Shown here: positions 42,222 to 51,480 of the stretch, in pieces
How the letters are laid out: every line of letters starts with the position of its first letter
How positions within the stretch are numbered: position 1 is the first letter of the stretch
From: Candidatus Nitrosotenuis chungbukensis
GTDB taxonomy: Archaea > Thermoproteota > Nitrososphaeria > Nitrososphaerales > Nitrosopumilaceae
Length of the DNA: 64,000 bases
Direction of reading: 5' to 3'
Assembly (NCBI RefSeq): GCF_000685395.1
Contig: NZ_AVSQ01000020.1
Span: 1,396 to 65,395 of the forward strand
Notes under the pieces: generated by a model
Database searches by the model: none
What the model was told of the DNA's origin: nothing
Seen by the model: only the letters and a program-made list of their open reading frames with translations
Program-made: the position numbers and the translations under genes

Positions 42222-42683
42222 GTGATCGACGAGAAATTAAAGTCACTTGGAATAACATTACCAGTACCGCCAAAACCTGCAGGATCATACATACCAGTCG
42301 TAGTATCAGGAAATTTGGCGTTTGTTTCAGGACAAATCCCAATGCAAGAAGGCAAAGTTGCATACACTGGAAAGGTTCCAACCGAAAGAACTCCAGAAGA
42401 GGCGCAGAGTGCAGCAAGGATTTGCGCAATCAATATTTTGTCACAGCTAAAGGCAAATCTTGGCAGTCTGGACAGAATATCAAAAATTGTTCGAGTGTCA
42501 GGATTTGTAAATTCGGCAGGCGACTTTACAGAACATCCCAAAATAATAAACGCAGCATCAGATTTGTTCTTTGAAATCTTTGGTGAGAAAGGCAAGCATT
42601 CAAGAATTGCAGTTGGAGTATCAAGTCTTCCCCTAAATTCCACTGTCGAAATAGATATGATTGTAGAATTTACTTCTGATTGA
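42222..42683 (+). CDS. RidA family protein (reactive imine deaminase-like)
   Basis: 153 residues, longer than the usual 125-130. Motifs: VSGNLAFVSGQIPMQEGKV, ARICAINILSQLK and IVRVSGFVNSAGDF. RidA removes 2-aminoacrylate; the usual Arg for carboxylate binding sits in the C-terminal motif of IVEFTSD-like ends and is not obvious, so this may be a YjgF paralog of other specificity. GTG start. End overlaps the convergent DHH gene by 14 nt. Confidence 0.8.
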   Translation: MIDEKLKSLGITLPVPPKPAGSYIPVVVSGNLAFVSGQIPMQEGKVAYTGKVPTERTPEEAQSAARICAINILSQLKANLGSLDRISKIVRVSGFVNSAGDFTEHPKIINAASDLFFEIFGEKGKHSRIAVGVSSLPLNSTVEIDMIVEFTSD

Positions 42684-43689
42684 GTCTTGAGTTAAGTTCC
42701 TTTACAAATGCGAGAATCTTTGCTTTTGGAATAACCGCTCCACATGCCTTATCATGTCCTCCGCCAGAGCCTCCAAATTCTGCGGCAAGCGAGTTTACCA
42801 GTCTTCCAAGGTGTATCTTGCACGACTTGGAGCCACGGATGGATACTGCATAGATGCCATGATCGACACGCTCCTTGTATGCCACACCGACCTCTTTTCC
42901 TGAAAGTCCCAAAACGAAGTTAACTGCACCGCTTGCACCTGCATCCAAAATCTCCATGTATCCAAGGTTCTTCATTGTTTTTAGCGACTTTTTGACCTTT
43001 GCAATCATCCCTGCAAGCTTTTCAACCTGGATTTGTGCAAATTCAAACGAATTTGGAATCTCATGCGGATATTTTGATTCACTTAGAACCTCAACTAGAT
43101 ACAGCAAGTAGTCAGGATCCTTTTGGTGTCCAACTATGTTGTATGTGAGAACGGTTGCAGAGATCAGTGCAAACTGTCTGTCATAGATTTGCAGAAGCTT
43201 GGCACCCTTTGGCCTATCCTCCATGTAATCAGTTATTGCAGCACATGCTGCGATAAACGAAGAATGATCTGACAACTTTGATTTGTATGCATCATAGACT
43301 TGGACTGTGGTGCACTCGTTTGTGTCATGTATTACTTTGATTTTTGCCTTCTCTAGTTTTTTCACTATTTCGGGATCAATGTCATGATGATCAATGTATG
43401 TAATTGAGACTCTTTTTTTTCTAAGACCAGACAGAATGTCTACAAATTTCTCCTGATTATTTTTGGCAAGCCCCACGTCACAGATAATCAGAGTTTTTAG
43501 TTTTTCATCTTGTGCGACCATTTCTAATGCAGGCATCATTCCAGGATAATCAACTAGGACTGAGTCTCCACCATGTGCTTCGCGTACAAGTGCTGCAGCA
43601 CATATGCCGTCTGCATCTTCCATGTGAGAAAGACAAATCACTTTGGTTCTCGGTTTTTTTACAGTTTTTGTCTTTTTAGCAGCAGTCAC
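42670..43689 (-). CDS. DHH-family phosphoesterase
   Basis: 339 residues: DHH motifs CLSHMEDADGICAAALV, VGLAKNN, YIDHHDIDPE and DHHA1 motif GGSGGGHDKACGA. Close to archaeal RecJ/NrnA-like phosphoesterases that degrade short RNA or DNA; its N-terminus is Lys-rich (TAAKKTKTVKKPRTK). Substrate unknown. Confidence 0.85.
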   Translation of the reverse strand: MTAAKKTKTVKKPRTKVICLSHMEDADGICAAALVREAHGGDSVLVDYPGMMPALEMVAQDEKLKTLIICDVGLAKNNQEKFVDILSGLRKKRVSITYIDHHDIDPEIVKKLEKAKIKVIHDTNECTTVQVYDAYKSKLSDHSSFIAACAAITDYMEDRPKGAKLLQIYDRQFALISATVLTYNIVGHQKDPDYLLYLVEVLSESKYPHEIPNSFEFAQIQVEKLAGMIAKVKKSLKTMKNLGYMEILDAGASGAVNFVLGLSGKEVGVAYKERVDHGIYAVSIRGSKSCKIHLGRLVNSLAAEFGGSGGGHDKACGAVIPKAKILAFVKELNSRLNQK

Positions 43690-43735
43690 ATTCGCACTCT
43701 TTAGCTACCTTATTTAAATCAAAAAGGAAAACCAA

Positions 43736-43948
43736 CTAGTCTTTTTTGTTTTGGATGTTTCTAACCAAAATTTGTTTTCGGTCTTCATCAGACAGTGCAG
43801 AATACACATCATAAAACGTCAATCCTTCAAGTTGAGTTTTCTTGTCAATTTCTGCCAACTTTGAAAGGACCTCAGGTGAGGCTCCAAGTATGAAATCATC
43901 TACTTGTTGCATGTATTTGCGCTCGACTTGAGTCATGATTACAATCAA
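43736..43948 (-). CDS. small helical protein, paralog of 45627-45833
   Basis: 70 residues (or 66 from the second Met, MTQVERKYM). The C-terminal half GLTFYDVYSALSDEDRKQILVRNIQNKKD parallels GITFYEMVFQVLYKHDINARAQQWLNSRN of the protein at 45627-45833, so the two are related, flanking citrate synthase. No function recognised; the helical form suggests a small interaction protein. Confidence 0.6.
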   Translation of the reverse strand: MIVIMTQVERKYMQQVDDFILGASPEVLSKLAEIDKKTQLEGLTFYDVYSALSDEDRKQILVRNIQNKKD

Positions 43949-44205
43949 AAAATACGCCTATAGTGGCAAGCTTTACCATATTAGACTAATTGCTAAATTT
44001 AGCGCAGCAATAAAGAGCTAGTTCGGATTAAATTTTTAGCCGCAAATAAGGTACCAGTATTGACGAAATCAGAAGAATTTTTGTCCTTATTTTCACAAAC
44101 GGTATTTGCCTGCAATCATTCATTATTTTTTGTTCATGTTATAAGCACAAACAATTTTTTACAGCACACGTCTGACTTTGCAGACATCTTACAGAGGATC
44201 ATGCG

Positions 44206-45414
44206 GTGCAAAACTTAATAGGCAATTTTCAAGCAAAAAATACCAAATTGGAGACAAAAAACATAGGGTTAAGAGATGTCGAGATTGCAGACACCAAAAT
44301 TTCAGACATCGATGGCGACAGGGGCAAGTTGATTTATCGAGGATATGACATTTTAGATTTAACAAAGAACTCAACATTTGAGGAAACAGCTTATTTGCTG
44401 TTAAATGACGATCTTCCAACAAAGGCAGATTTTGAGGAGTTTGTGCAAAGACTAGTTGATGCACGCGACATGCCAAGGCAAATGCAGTCAAACATGAGAA
44501 ACTGGAGAAAAAACGCAGATCCGATGGTAATGCTACAGGCATTCGTGGTTGCACTTGCAGGATACTATGACGACAATGGAGAAAGCGAGGAAGAAATCAA
44601 TTATCAAAGCGCAATCAACCTGATTACAAAAATGCCGACCATCGTGGCAAGCTGGGAGCGGGTAAGGACTGGCAAAGACATTGTAGATCCAGACCCAAGG
44701 CTAAGCCATGCTGGAAACTTTTTGAACATGCTTGTTGGCGAAAAGCCTGATCAGGAAACTGAGAGAATTTTTGACATTTGCCTGATATTGCATGCAGATC
44801 ACACGTTTAATGCATCAACGTTTGCCGCGCGCGAGGTTGCATCAACTGGCGCCCACATGTATTCGGCAATAAGTGCGGCAATAGGGGCACTGAGCGGTCC
44901 CCTCCACGGAGGAGCAAACCACGAGGTCATGAAGATGCTGCTTGATATCAAAACAGTTGACAATGCAGAGTCATGGGTAAAAGAAAGACTGGCAAAAAGC
45001 GAGAAAATCATGGGAATGGGCCACGCAGTTTACAAAACATATGATCCACGCGCCCAAGTGCTCAAAGAACTTTCAAAGAAACTGGCAAAGAAGACAGGGC
45101 AGCCATGGTACGACATAACAGAAAAAGTAGAAGAGGTGACAATCAGAGAAATGAAAAAACAAAAAGGAATAGACATCTATCCAAACGTGGACCTGTACAG
45201 TGCGTCACTGTACTACATGCTCAAAATACCGCCTGATCTCAACACGCCCATTTTTGCCATATCACGCGTTGCAGGATGGGCAGCACATGTAATTGAGGAA
45301 AAGTTTGCGCGAGCTGCTCCAAAACCGGTGCTATACAGGCCAAAGGCAAACTATGTCGGAAAATACTGCGGCCCGCAAGGTTGCGAGTACAAACAGCTAG
45401 ACTTGAGACAGTGA
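44206..45414 (+). CDS. gltA: citrate synthase
   Basis: 402 residues. Active-site His in LHADHTFNASTFAAR and GPLHGGANH; catalytic Asp in the later AISRVAGW segment, with MGMGHAVYKTYDPRAQ. It feeds the oxidative or incomplete TCA route. GTG start; an alternative TTG lies 17 codons on. The 257-bp gap before it has no gene or RNA that I can see. Confidence 0.95.
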   Translation: MQNLIGNFQAKNTKLETKNIGLRDVEIADTKISDIDGDRGKLIYRGYDILDLTKNSTFEETAYLLLNDDLPTKADFEEFVQRLVDARDMPRQMQSNMRNWRKNADPMVMLQAFVVALAGYYDDNGESEEEINYQSAINLITKMPTIVASWERVRTGKDIVDPDPRLSHAGNFLNMLVGEKPDQETERIFDICLILHADHTFNASTFAAREVASTGAHMYSAISAAIGALSGPLHGGANHEVMKMLLDIKTVDNAESWVKERLAKSEKIMGMGHAVYKTYDPRAQVLKELSKKLAKKTGQPWYDITEKVEEVTIREMKKQKGIDIYPNVDLYSASLYYMLKIPPDLNTPIFAISRVAGWAAHVIEEKFARAAPKPVLYRPKANYVGKYCGPQGCEYKQLDLRQ

Positions 45415-45447
45415 GAAATCATTAATCCTAGTTTCCAAGTAGAGTAA

Positions 45448-45630
45448 TTGTTGGTCTGGATCAAGTGGGAGGATTACGGTAAGAAGGTAAAAAAGCGCAG
45501 TCAGGCAAAAAAGAGCGTTCAGGCAAAAAAGAAGAAATCGTCAAAACCAAGAATTGAGCCGCGCAGTAAAATCATTCCAGGAAAACACAAAGTAGAATTC
45601 AGAAAGGCAAGCGAGCTACTAAAAGACTAG
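45448..45630 (+). CDS. very basic small protein, function unknown
   Basis: 60 residues from a TTG (start could also be an internal codon). The core is Lys/Arg/Gln/Ser-rich with a duplicated motif (RSQAKKSVQAKKKKSSK), typical of nucleic-acid or ribosome-associated small proteins. Its end overlaps the convergent small gene by 4 nt. Confidence 0.5.
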   Translation: MLVWIKWEDYGKKVKKRSQAKKSVQAKKKKSSKPRIEPRSKIIPGKHKVEFRKASELLKD

Positions 45631-45833
45631 TTCCTAGAGTTAAGCCACTGTTGTGCCCTTGCATTGATGTCGTGTTTGTAAAGCACTTGGAACACCATTT
45701 CATAAAATGTGATTCCTTTCTTTTGCGCTTGCGTGTCAAGCCATTTTATGCCCTCCGCAAGCTCAGGATCAGTATCTGAAAACTCAACTAGTTCATCGAC
45801 CATTTTCGTAAAGAAGGCAAAGGATCTTTGCAT
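45627..45833 (-). CDS. small helical protein, paralog of 43736-43948
   Basis: 68 residues from MQRSFAFFTKMVDELVEF. A longer frame starts at 45911 but its first 44 residues cross the TATA box of the divergent gene, so the internal ATG is preferred. It shares G-[LI]-TFY-[DE] with the other small protein. Function unknown. Confidence 0.5.
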   Translation of the reverse strand: MQRSFAFFTKMVDELVEFSDTDPELAEGIKWLDTQAQKKGITFYEMVFQVLYKHDINARAQQWLNSRN

Positions 45834-45876
45834 CAAGACTTTATTTTCAGATTGATTATTCAGACCTGAATTCAAA

Positions 45877-45883
45877 TTATATA
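45877..45883 (+). promoter_or_regulatory. TATA box TTATATA of the gene at 45910
   Basis: Centred 30 nt before the ATG at 45910, so the mRNA would be nearly leaderless. Being near-palindromic it could also serve the divergent small gene. Confidence 0.5.
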
Positions 45884-45909
45884 GACTAAAAACGCCTTTT
45901 TGATTGACC

Positions 45910-46290
45910 ATGGAGCACCTTTTGTATTCGGACGGAAATGCAAAGAGGATCTCATGGACGATCAAAACAGAAAATGATCAAAGAGATCAGTTTCGAGACC
46001 ACGCAGATATCTATCTTGACAAGGTTACAAATATTCAATCAAAGTACATTGCACTGCACGTAGGACTGTTTTGGTCAATTGGCGTTTTCATAATAAAAAA
46101 CGGAGACACTGTGAGGATCATGCTAGATTCAGATGAAATGATCAATCATCTTTCTTCCGATGCAAAATCAGGCGACCAGATGCTAGAGCATAAAAAAGGA
46201 TTCATAAATCAGCTCGGCACGCAGAGAAACCTCAAGTTCATCTATGAAAAAATTAACGCCGCAGATAACAGCGCATCAAAATTCCTATGA
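45910..46290 (+). CDS. small roadblock/profilin-like protein, function unknown
   Basis: 126 residues from ATG 45910 (a TTG two codons earlier is possible). Strand/helix alternation (KYIALHVGLFWSIGVFIIKNGDTVRIMLDSDEMINHL in outline) resembles small longin-like proteins such as the one at 16603. No catalytic motif. Its end overlaps the glycerate kinase gene by 6 nt. Confidence 0.5.
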   Translation: MEHLLYSDGNAKRISWTIKTENDQRDQFRDHADIYLDKVTNIQSKYIALHVGLFWSIGVFIIKNGDTVRIMLDSDEMINHLSSDAKSGDQMLEHKKGFINQLGTQRNLKFIYEKINAADNSASKFL

Positions 46291-47556
46291 TCTCATGATC
46301 AGCCCAACATCCATCAGATTTGTGTGAGTTGGCCCAGTCAGAATCAGTCGGTTGTGTTTTTTAAAAAATGCGTTCGAGTTGTTATTATCCAGGTAGTTTT
46401 GTATTTCATTACGGTCTGGAATAAAATCAAAAATAGCCCCAGCGTATTTTGTATTGCCATCAATTCCATCAGTGCCAACAGATGCAACTACAACTGAAGG
46501 GTCTTTTAGATCTTTCAATATCCGTAAAACCAATTCCTGATTTCTGCCACCCCTGCCACTGCCAGTAACTTTGACAGTCGGTTCCCCGCCAAAAACAAGG
46601 CAGGATTTTTTTGCATTTGAAAAGATTTTCAAAATTCTTTTTGCCACACTTTTTACATCGCCTGAAATCGGAGTGAGTGTTTTTGTTCTGTAGCCAAGAC
46701 TTGCTGCTTTCTTTGCCATCGCATCAACGCAGTTTTTGTTTGTTGCAACGATAAAATTTGGGATTGCCGGTTTTTTTGGAGTCTCATCTATTTCCCCCGT
46801 CATGCCAAGTCTTATCCGCCTCAAAACAGACGGGGGCGTTTTTCCCTCCAATCCATATTTTTTAATAACTCTCATGCAATCAGAAAATGTCGAATCGTCA
46901 AAGTACGTAAGGCCAGACGCAATCGAGGCAAGATTGTTTCCCACCACGTCTGACATTACCAGCGAAACTGCCGGACAGGGTAGATTTTGGACCAATTTTC
47001 CGCCCTTTATCATAGAAAGGTGCTTGCGAATGCTATTGATTTCGCCAATTGAGGCGCCACATCTGAGAAGAAGTTTTGTCATTTGCTGTTTTTGCGCCAA
47101 AGATATTCCGTCAGGCAGGCAAAGCAGGGCAGATGCGCCGCCAGAAATCAGGAAAATTACAAGGTCCCCTTTTTTGGCATTTTTCAATAGTGCTAGGACG
47201 GATTTTGCCGCAACCACGCTTGATTTGTTTGGTATCGGATGGCCTGCGCGACAAATTTTAAATTTTTTGTTACAAAACACTGGCTTGTGATTTTGAGGAA
47301 CTACAATTATTCCTCGCTCTAGATTTATTTTTGAGTGAACCAGTTTTGCCATCGAATCTGCCGCCTTGCCTACTGCCACTACATAGATTTTATCATACTT
47401 TGACAGATTATACGATCTGTTTCCAATGCGCAGTTTATTTTTTGTAATCATGCCGGTAAGCAAGTTTTCAGGCAATGCAGATTGCAATCCAGCCTCTAGA
47501 ATGCCAAGTGCGTTTTGCGTCTTTTTGCCATAGATCGCCTGCTTGTTTTGAATCAA
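46285..47556 (-). CDS. glycerate 2-kinase (MOFRL family)
   Basis: 423 residues: DUF4147 N-terminal domain (VAVGKAADSMAKLVHSKI, GGASALLCLPDGI) and C-terminal MOFRL motif (GSGRGGRNQELVLRIL, GTDGIDGNTKYAGAI). This is the archaeal type GckA, phosphorylating glycerate to 2-phosphoglycerate, a link from serine or photorespiration-like products to glycolysis. Starts at TTG with no ATG in frame before it. Confidence 0.9.
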   Translation of the reverse strand: MIQNKQAIYGKKTQNALGILEAGLQSALPENLLTGMITKNKLRIGNRSYNLSKYDKIYVVAVGKAADSMAKLVHSKINLERGIIVVPQNHKPVFCNKKFKICRAGHPIPNKSSVVAAKSVLALLKNAKKGDLVIFLISGGASALLCLPDGISLAQKQQMTKLLLRCGASIGEINSIRKHLSMIKGGKLVQNLPCPAVSLVMSDVVGNNLASIASGLTYFDDSTFSDCMRVIKKYGLEGKTPPSVLRRIRLGMTGEIDETPKKPAIPNFIVATNKNCVDAMAKKAASLGYRTKTLTPISGDVKSVAKRILKIFSNAKKSCLVFGGEPTVKVTGSGRGGRNQELVLRILKDLKDPSVVVASVGTDGIDGNTKYAGAIFDFIPDRNEIQNYLDNNNSNAFFKKHNRLILTGPTHTNLMDVGLIMRS

Positions 47557-47650
47557 ACATCTTTTGAGTCCGCATTAGATCATTTAAGATCACCTATGAT
47601 AATCAGTATTTTGTGAAGTTTGTAGAAAGAGTTATTTTCCAACTCCCAAT

Positions 47651-48538
47651 ATGCACAATGCACCAGAGTTGGTTAAAACAAAGAAAGCAATCAAAAAAAT
47701 CTGCTGGGCAAACACGGCAGGTTTTGAAGAGTCGGATATTGTCATATTAGGAATACCCGATGAGACGGGATCCCACTCGATATGGTCAGGCGCCTCAAAG
47801 GCCCCAGACAGGATACGAAGGATTTCAAATGAGCGGGACATATACTATGAAAAAAAACTCCAGTGTCTTGCCCTCACAACAAACGGCCTCCAAGACACGA
47901 GAGTCCACGATTATGGGAATATCAAAAAACGGCAGATTCCGCAGGCATTTGATAAAATTTTATCATCCTCAAAAATCCCAATTGCGATTGGAGGGGATCA
48001 TTCCAACACCACGCCAATTTTAAAGGCAATGGCAAAAAAACACGGTCCTGTCTCTCTGGTTTATTTTGATGCCCATCCGGACTTTGTATCCCACACTAGG
48101 AACTATTACGGCTCAGTCATCACGGATTCTTTGGACTATATCGACGTAAAATCAAGCATACAGATCGGCATTCGAAGTCCAGAAACAGAGGAGATTGCCA
48201 ACATAAAAAAACACAGCCTCAAGGTAATCACGCCATTTGACGTAGTAGAGCAAGGCATGATGGAAATCTCAAAAACAGTCCTAGACACAATAAAGGAAAA
48301 TGTCTACATATCATTTGACATGGATTGCCTAGATCCAGCATACGCCCCAGGAGTCTCAGTTCCAGTGCCAATAGGAATTGAGAGCCGAGACGCCATGCAC
48401 CTAGTCAAGAAAATTGTTCAAAGGGGAATGGCTGGGTTTGACATCATGGAGGTCTGCCCAAAGCACGACCTAAACAACCAAACGTCGCACCTGGCATCAA
48501 GAATTATTGGGGAAGTTGTTTCCTCCTGTAAAGTATAA
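47651..48538 (+). CDS. speB: agmatinase/arginase family ureohydrolase
   Basis: 295 residues with the Mn ligands GGDHSNTT, YFDAHPDF and SFDMDCLDPAYAPGVSVP. The substrate could be agmatine, arginine or guanidinobutyrate; the exact one is not readable. It is 7 nt before the 3HP/4HB reductase gene on the same strand. Confidence 0.85.
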   Translation: MHNAPELVKTKKAIKKICWANTAGFEESDIVILGIPDETGSHSIWSGASKAPDRIRRISNERDIYYEKKLQCLALTTNGLQDTRVHDYGNIKKRQIPQAFDKILSSSKIPIAIGGDHSNTTPILKAMAKKHGPVSLVYFDAHPDFVSHTRNYYGSVITDSLDYIDVKSSIQIGIRSPETEEIANIKKHSLKVITPFDVVEQGMMEISKTVLDTIKENVYISFDMDCLDPAYAPGVSVPVPIGIESRDAMHLVKKIVQRGMAGFDIMEVCPKHDLNNQTSHLASRIIGEVVSSCKV

Positions 48539-48545
48539 TTAGTAT

Positions 48546-49508
48546 TTGAATACACCACAAAATATGCACACAGTAAAAATTCCAAAAATTATTCAGTTTG
48601 GCAAAGACGCATTATCAGAAGCAGAATATCCAAAAAACGCACTCGTGATTACAACTGCCCCTCCGCCAATATCATCAAAATGGTTGGCAAAAATGGGAAT
48701 TCAGGATTACATGTTGTACGACAAGGTTGAGCCAGAACCGTCAATTGAGACTGTAAACCAGGTCATCTCAGAATACAAGGCAAAGAATCCGTCTTGCATA
48801 ATTGGGCTGGGCGGCGGAAGCTCACTCGATGTTGCAAAATATTCGGCAGCTGAAATGAAACTTGAGAAAACACTCATCCCGACAACATTTGGAACGGGTG
48901 CGGAAATGACCACATATTGCGTTCTAAAGTTTGACGGAAAGAAAAAGCTCTTGCGAGAGGACAGGTTCCTTGCAGACAGAGCGATAGTTGACGCATACTT
49001 TATGGAGGGAACTCCAGAACAAATTGTCAAAAATTCCGTTTGCGACGCATGTGCACAGGCAACTGAAGGGTACGACAGCAAGCTTGGAAACGAGTTCACA
49101 CGAACGATGTGCAAGCAGGCCTTCGAGGTTTTGTACGACGCAATAATCAACAACAAGCCAGAAAACTATCCGTATGGCTCAATGCTATCTGGAATAGGAT
49201 TTGGTAATTGCTCCACGACGCTAGGCCATGCTTTGTCATACGTCTTTTCAAATGAGGGCGTTGCTCACGGCTATTCCCTTTCGTCATGCACCACAGTAGC
49301 ACACAAGTTCAACAAGTCAATCTTTTACGAGCAATTCAAAGAGGTAATTGAAAAGCTAAAGTTTGACAGAATGTCCCTAAAGGCGCCACTTGACCAGGCA
49401 GCAGACACGGTCATGACAGACAAGGGCCATTTGGATCCAAACCCAAGACCGGTAACAAAGCAAGATGTCATCCAGTGTCTAAAGGACATCGTCGAAGGAA
49501 GACTCTAG
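48546..49508 (+). CDS. iron-type alcohol dehydrogenase, malonic semialdehyde reductase of the 3HP/4HB cycle
   Basis: 320 residues (or 314 from ATG 48564): GLGGGSSLDVAKYSA nucleotide site, TTFGTGAEMT, and His ligands in GYSLSSCTTVAHKF and GHALSYVF. The sequence matches, from memory, the Nitrosopumilus malonic semialdehyde reductase (Nmar_1110) characterised by Otte and co-workers, which reduces malonic semialdehyde to 3-hydroxypropionate with NADPH. The SDR at 1240 would produce that semialdehyde if the malonyl-CoA reductase idea is right. Confidence 0.85.
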   Translation: MNTPQNMHTVKIPKIIQFGKDALSEAEYPKNALVITTAPPPISSKWLAKMGIQDYMLYDKVEPEPSIETVNQVISEYKAKNPSCIIGLGGGSSLDVAKYSAAEMKLEKTLIPTTFGTGAEMTTYCVLKFDGKKKLLREDRFLADRAIVDAYFMEGTPEQIVKNSVCDACAQATEGYDSKLGNEFTRTMCKQAFEVLYDAIINNKPENYPYGSMLSGIGFGNCSTTLGHALSYVFSNEGVAHGYSLSSCTTVAHKFNKSIFYEQFKEVIEKLKFDRMSLKAPLDQAADTVMTDKGHLDPNPRPVTKQDVIQCLKDIVEGRL

Positions 49509-49584
49509 AATTTTTTCCTCTCTTTTCTCTTTTATTGCACGGTGCAGAAATCGCACATTTTACTAAACTTAAATACCGCAAAAT

Positions 49585-50688
49585 ATGACCAGAAAAAAGA
49601 TGCTGAAGTTCGGAATTCAAAACGGGCTCAATGTTGCAAGAGCAGGATTTAGCGAAGACCAGATCCTAACTGCTTGCTTACTTGCAGACAGAACAGGTTA
49701 TGACTCTATTTGGTACATGGACCACTCCAATGTGCCCCAGTGGACAAAGGCAATAGTAAACGACCCATGGGTCATGCTTTCTGCAATAGCTGCAACAACA
49801 AGACATGTGGAACTTGGCACATGTGTCACTGACGCAATTAGAAGACACCCATCAAACATTGCGCTTGCATCAATCACGCTTGACAGAGTATCAAAGGGAA
49901 GAGCCACACTTGGAATAGGTGCAGGCGAAGCTCAAAATTTAAAAGAATTCAACATACCGTTTGACAATCCAGTTAGCAAGTGGGAAGAACAGCTACAAGT
50001 AATCAAGCTCTTGTTTGGTTCAAGCCCTGAGAACACGGTAGACTTTAACGGCAAGTACTATCAATTAACTAAAGCGTGCCTTCAGGCAAAACCAATCAGA
50101 AAACCACACCCACCGATATACATGGCAGCAGGCGGACAGCGAACACTAAAGATGACAGGCAAGTACGGCGACGGATGGTTACCCATAGGATACACTCCGG
50201 AGCTATTTGAAGACCATGCAAAGACAATCAAGGACTCGATGAAAGAAAACAACAGAAGCAAAGAAGATCAGGACAATTTCCAATATGCGCTAGACATCGA
50301 TGTTTACTTTTCAGATGACGCAGAAGAGTCATGGGCAAAAATGAAAGAGGCAGTCAAAGTAAGCTTGTTCAAACCAGAAGTGCTGCGAGTTCACGGGATA
50401 AAAGAAATTGAGGGATTTGACTTTAAGAAATACTTCACAGAATACTCCATGTCAAACCAGGACTGGATTGTAAAGATGCGAGAGGGAGCAACTACAATTC
50501 CAGACTCTGTTGCAAGATCATCTGTCGCTGTCGGGACGCCAGATGACGTGATTCCAGTCTTTGAGCGATTCCGAAAGGCAGGAGTAAATCACTTTGTGAT
50601 ACGATTCTGGGGCTCCAATTATTTTGGCTCTATTGACAAGTTTGCATCAAAAGTGATGCCATACTTTAAAGAAAAACACAACAAGTAA
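49585..50688 (+). CDS. LLM-class flavin/F420-dependent oxidoreductase (Mer-like)
   Basis: 367 residues of the luciferase-like TIM barrel: KFGIQNGLNVARAGFSEDQIL, DSIWYMDHSN, GRATLGIGAGEAQNLKEF and IYMAAGGQRTL. Methylene-H4MPT reductase and F420-dependent dehydrogenases belong here. It heads a run of three overlapping genes to 51391. Confidence 0.85.
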   Translation: MTRKKMLKFGIQNGLNVARAGFSEDQILTACLLADRTGYDSIWYMDHSNVPQWTKAIVNDPWVMLSAIAATTRHVELGTCVTDAIRRHPSNIALASITLDRVSKGRATLGIGAGEAQNLKEFNIPFDNPVSKWEEQLQVIKLLFGSSPENTVDFNGKYYQLTKACLQAKPIRKPHPPIYMAAGGQRTLKMTGKYGDGWLPIGYTPELFEDHAKTIKDSMKENNRSKEDQDNFQYALDIDVYFSDDAEESWAKMKEAVKVSLFKPEVLRVHGIKEIEGFDFKKYFTEYSMSNQDWIVKMREGATTIPDSVARSSVAVGTPDDVIPVFERFRKAGVNHFVIRFWGSNYFGSIDKFASKVMPYFKEKHNK

Positions 50689-50885
50689 TGCCAGAAACCC
50701 CAAAGACTATCGAGTCCACAGTCTGGAATGATGTAAAAAAATGCTGGGACGTGTTTACAGTTCCAGTCGACGAGTATCACGGATTTACAGAGTGCAGGCA
50801 CTGCCAAAAGCCAATATCCCACAACGTAAAATCCGAAGGAAAGTTCAAAGTAGTCTGGGTCAGGTGCGCCTGCACAAGACAATGA
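50688..50885 (+). CDS. small zinc-binding protein, function unknown
   Basis: 65 residues. Zinc-ribbon-like Cys pairs: CRHCQKP and VRCACTRQ. Its ATG overlaps the previous stop (TAATG) and its own stop overlaps the next start by 4 nt. Such coupled small zinc proteins often act with the neighbouring enzyme; not shown here. Confidence 0.6.
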   Translation: MPETPKTIESTVWNDVKKCWDVFTVPVDEYHGFTECRHCQKPISHNVKSEGKFKVVWVRCACTRQ

Positions 50886-51391
50886 GCCTAATAGAATCGG
50901 CAGAAGCATTTGCAAGGGCCAAAAATGCAGACATTGATTTTTGCAAGAGCATCGTGTTTAGGCTAAAGTCAATTGGCGTAAACGACGAGCAGATACTTTG
51001 CTGCGCCTTTTTGTGCTATGCAAATTCAAGCTTTGATGAGATACACGCAAGATTTGGGCGCGAGATAGCGACAGTTGTCACCTCAATATCAAAGGATTTT
51101 TCCCTGCCAAGACAAAGGCAGGAGGAGCAGTACATCAAGCAGCTACAAGACGCTCCATGGGAATCAATTTTGATCAAACTGTGCGAAATATCGGCGACAC
51201 TTAAGATCCTAAAGGACTCGGAATTATCAAAAACCAAAAGAGGCAAGATCCTCAAGCAGAACATACACCATCTCAACGTGTTAAAAAAGAAAATTTCTGA
51301 AAACAAGGACAGGACGCCGGGAATAGAAAGACTGCTTGACGGGGCAAACGAGACTTTGATTCACTTTAAGCAAAGGCCGATCAAATTTTAG
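50882..51391 (+). CDS. HD-domain-like protein (SpoT/RelA-type fold), catalytic HD lost
   Basis: 169 residues from the ATG at 50882. It keeps the overall pattern of the SpoT-type HD domain, with helices ILCCAFLCYANSSFDEIHARFG and VTSISKDFSLPRQRQEEQYIKQLQDAPWESILIKLCEISATLKIL (in outline), but the His-Asp of the second motif reads CYAN, and the Asp of KLADI is CEI. So an alarmone-hydrolase-like fold without the metal site, likely a binding or regulatory protein. Homology is inferred by pattern only. Confidence 0.5.
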   Translation: MSLIESAEAFARAKNADIDFCKSIVFRLKSIGVNDEQILCCAFLCYANSSFDEIHARFGREIATVVTSISKDFSLPRQRQEEQYIKQLQDAPWESILIKLCEISATLKILKDSELSKTKRGKILKQNIHHLNVLKKKISENKDRTPGIERLLDGANETLIHFKQRPIKF

Positions 51392-51480
51392 AATGTCCGG
51401 CCCTAATTCAAAAAGACAAGCTTTTGAATCAGATTTTGTTTGCAGGCTTGGCTTAAATTCAGACAGAATCCAGAGGTCTC

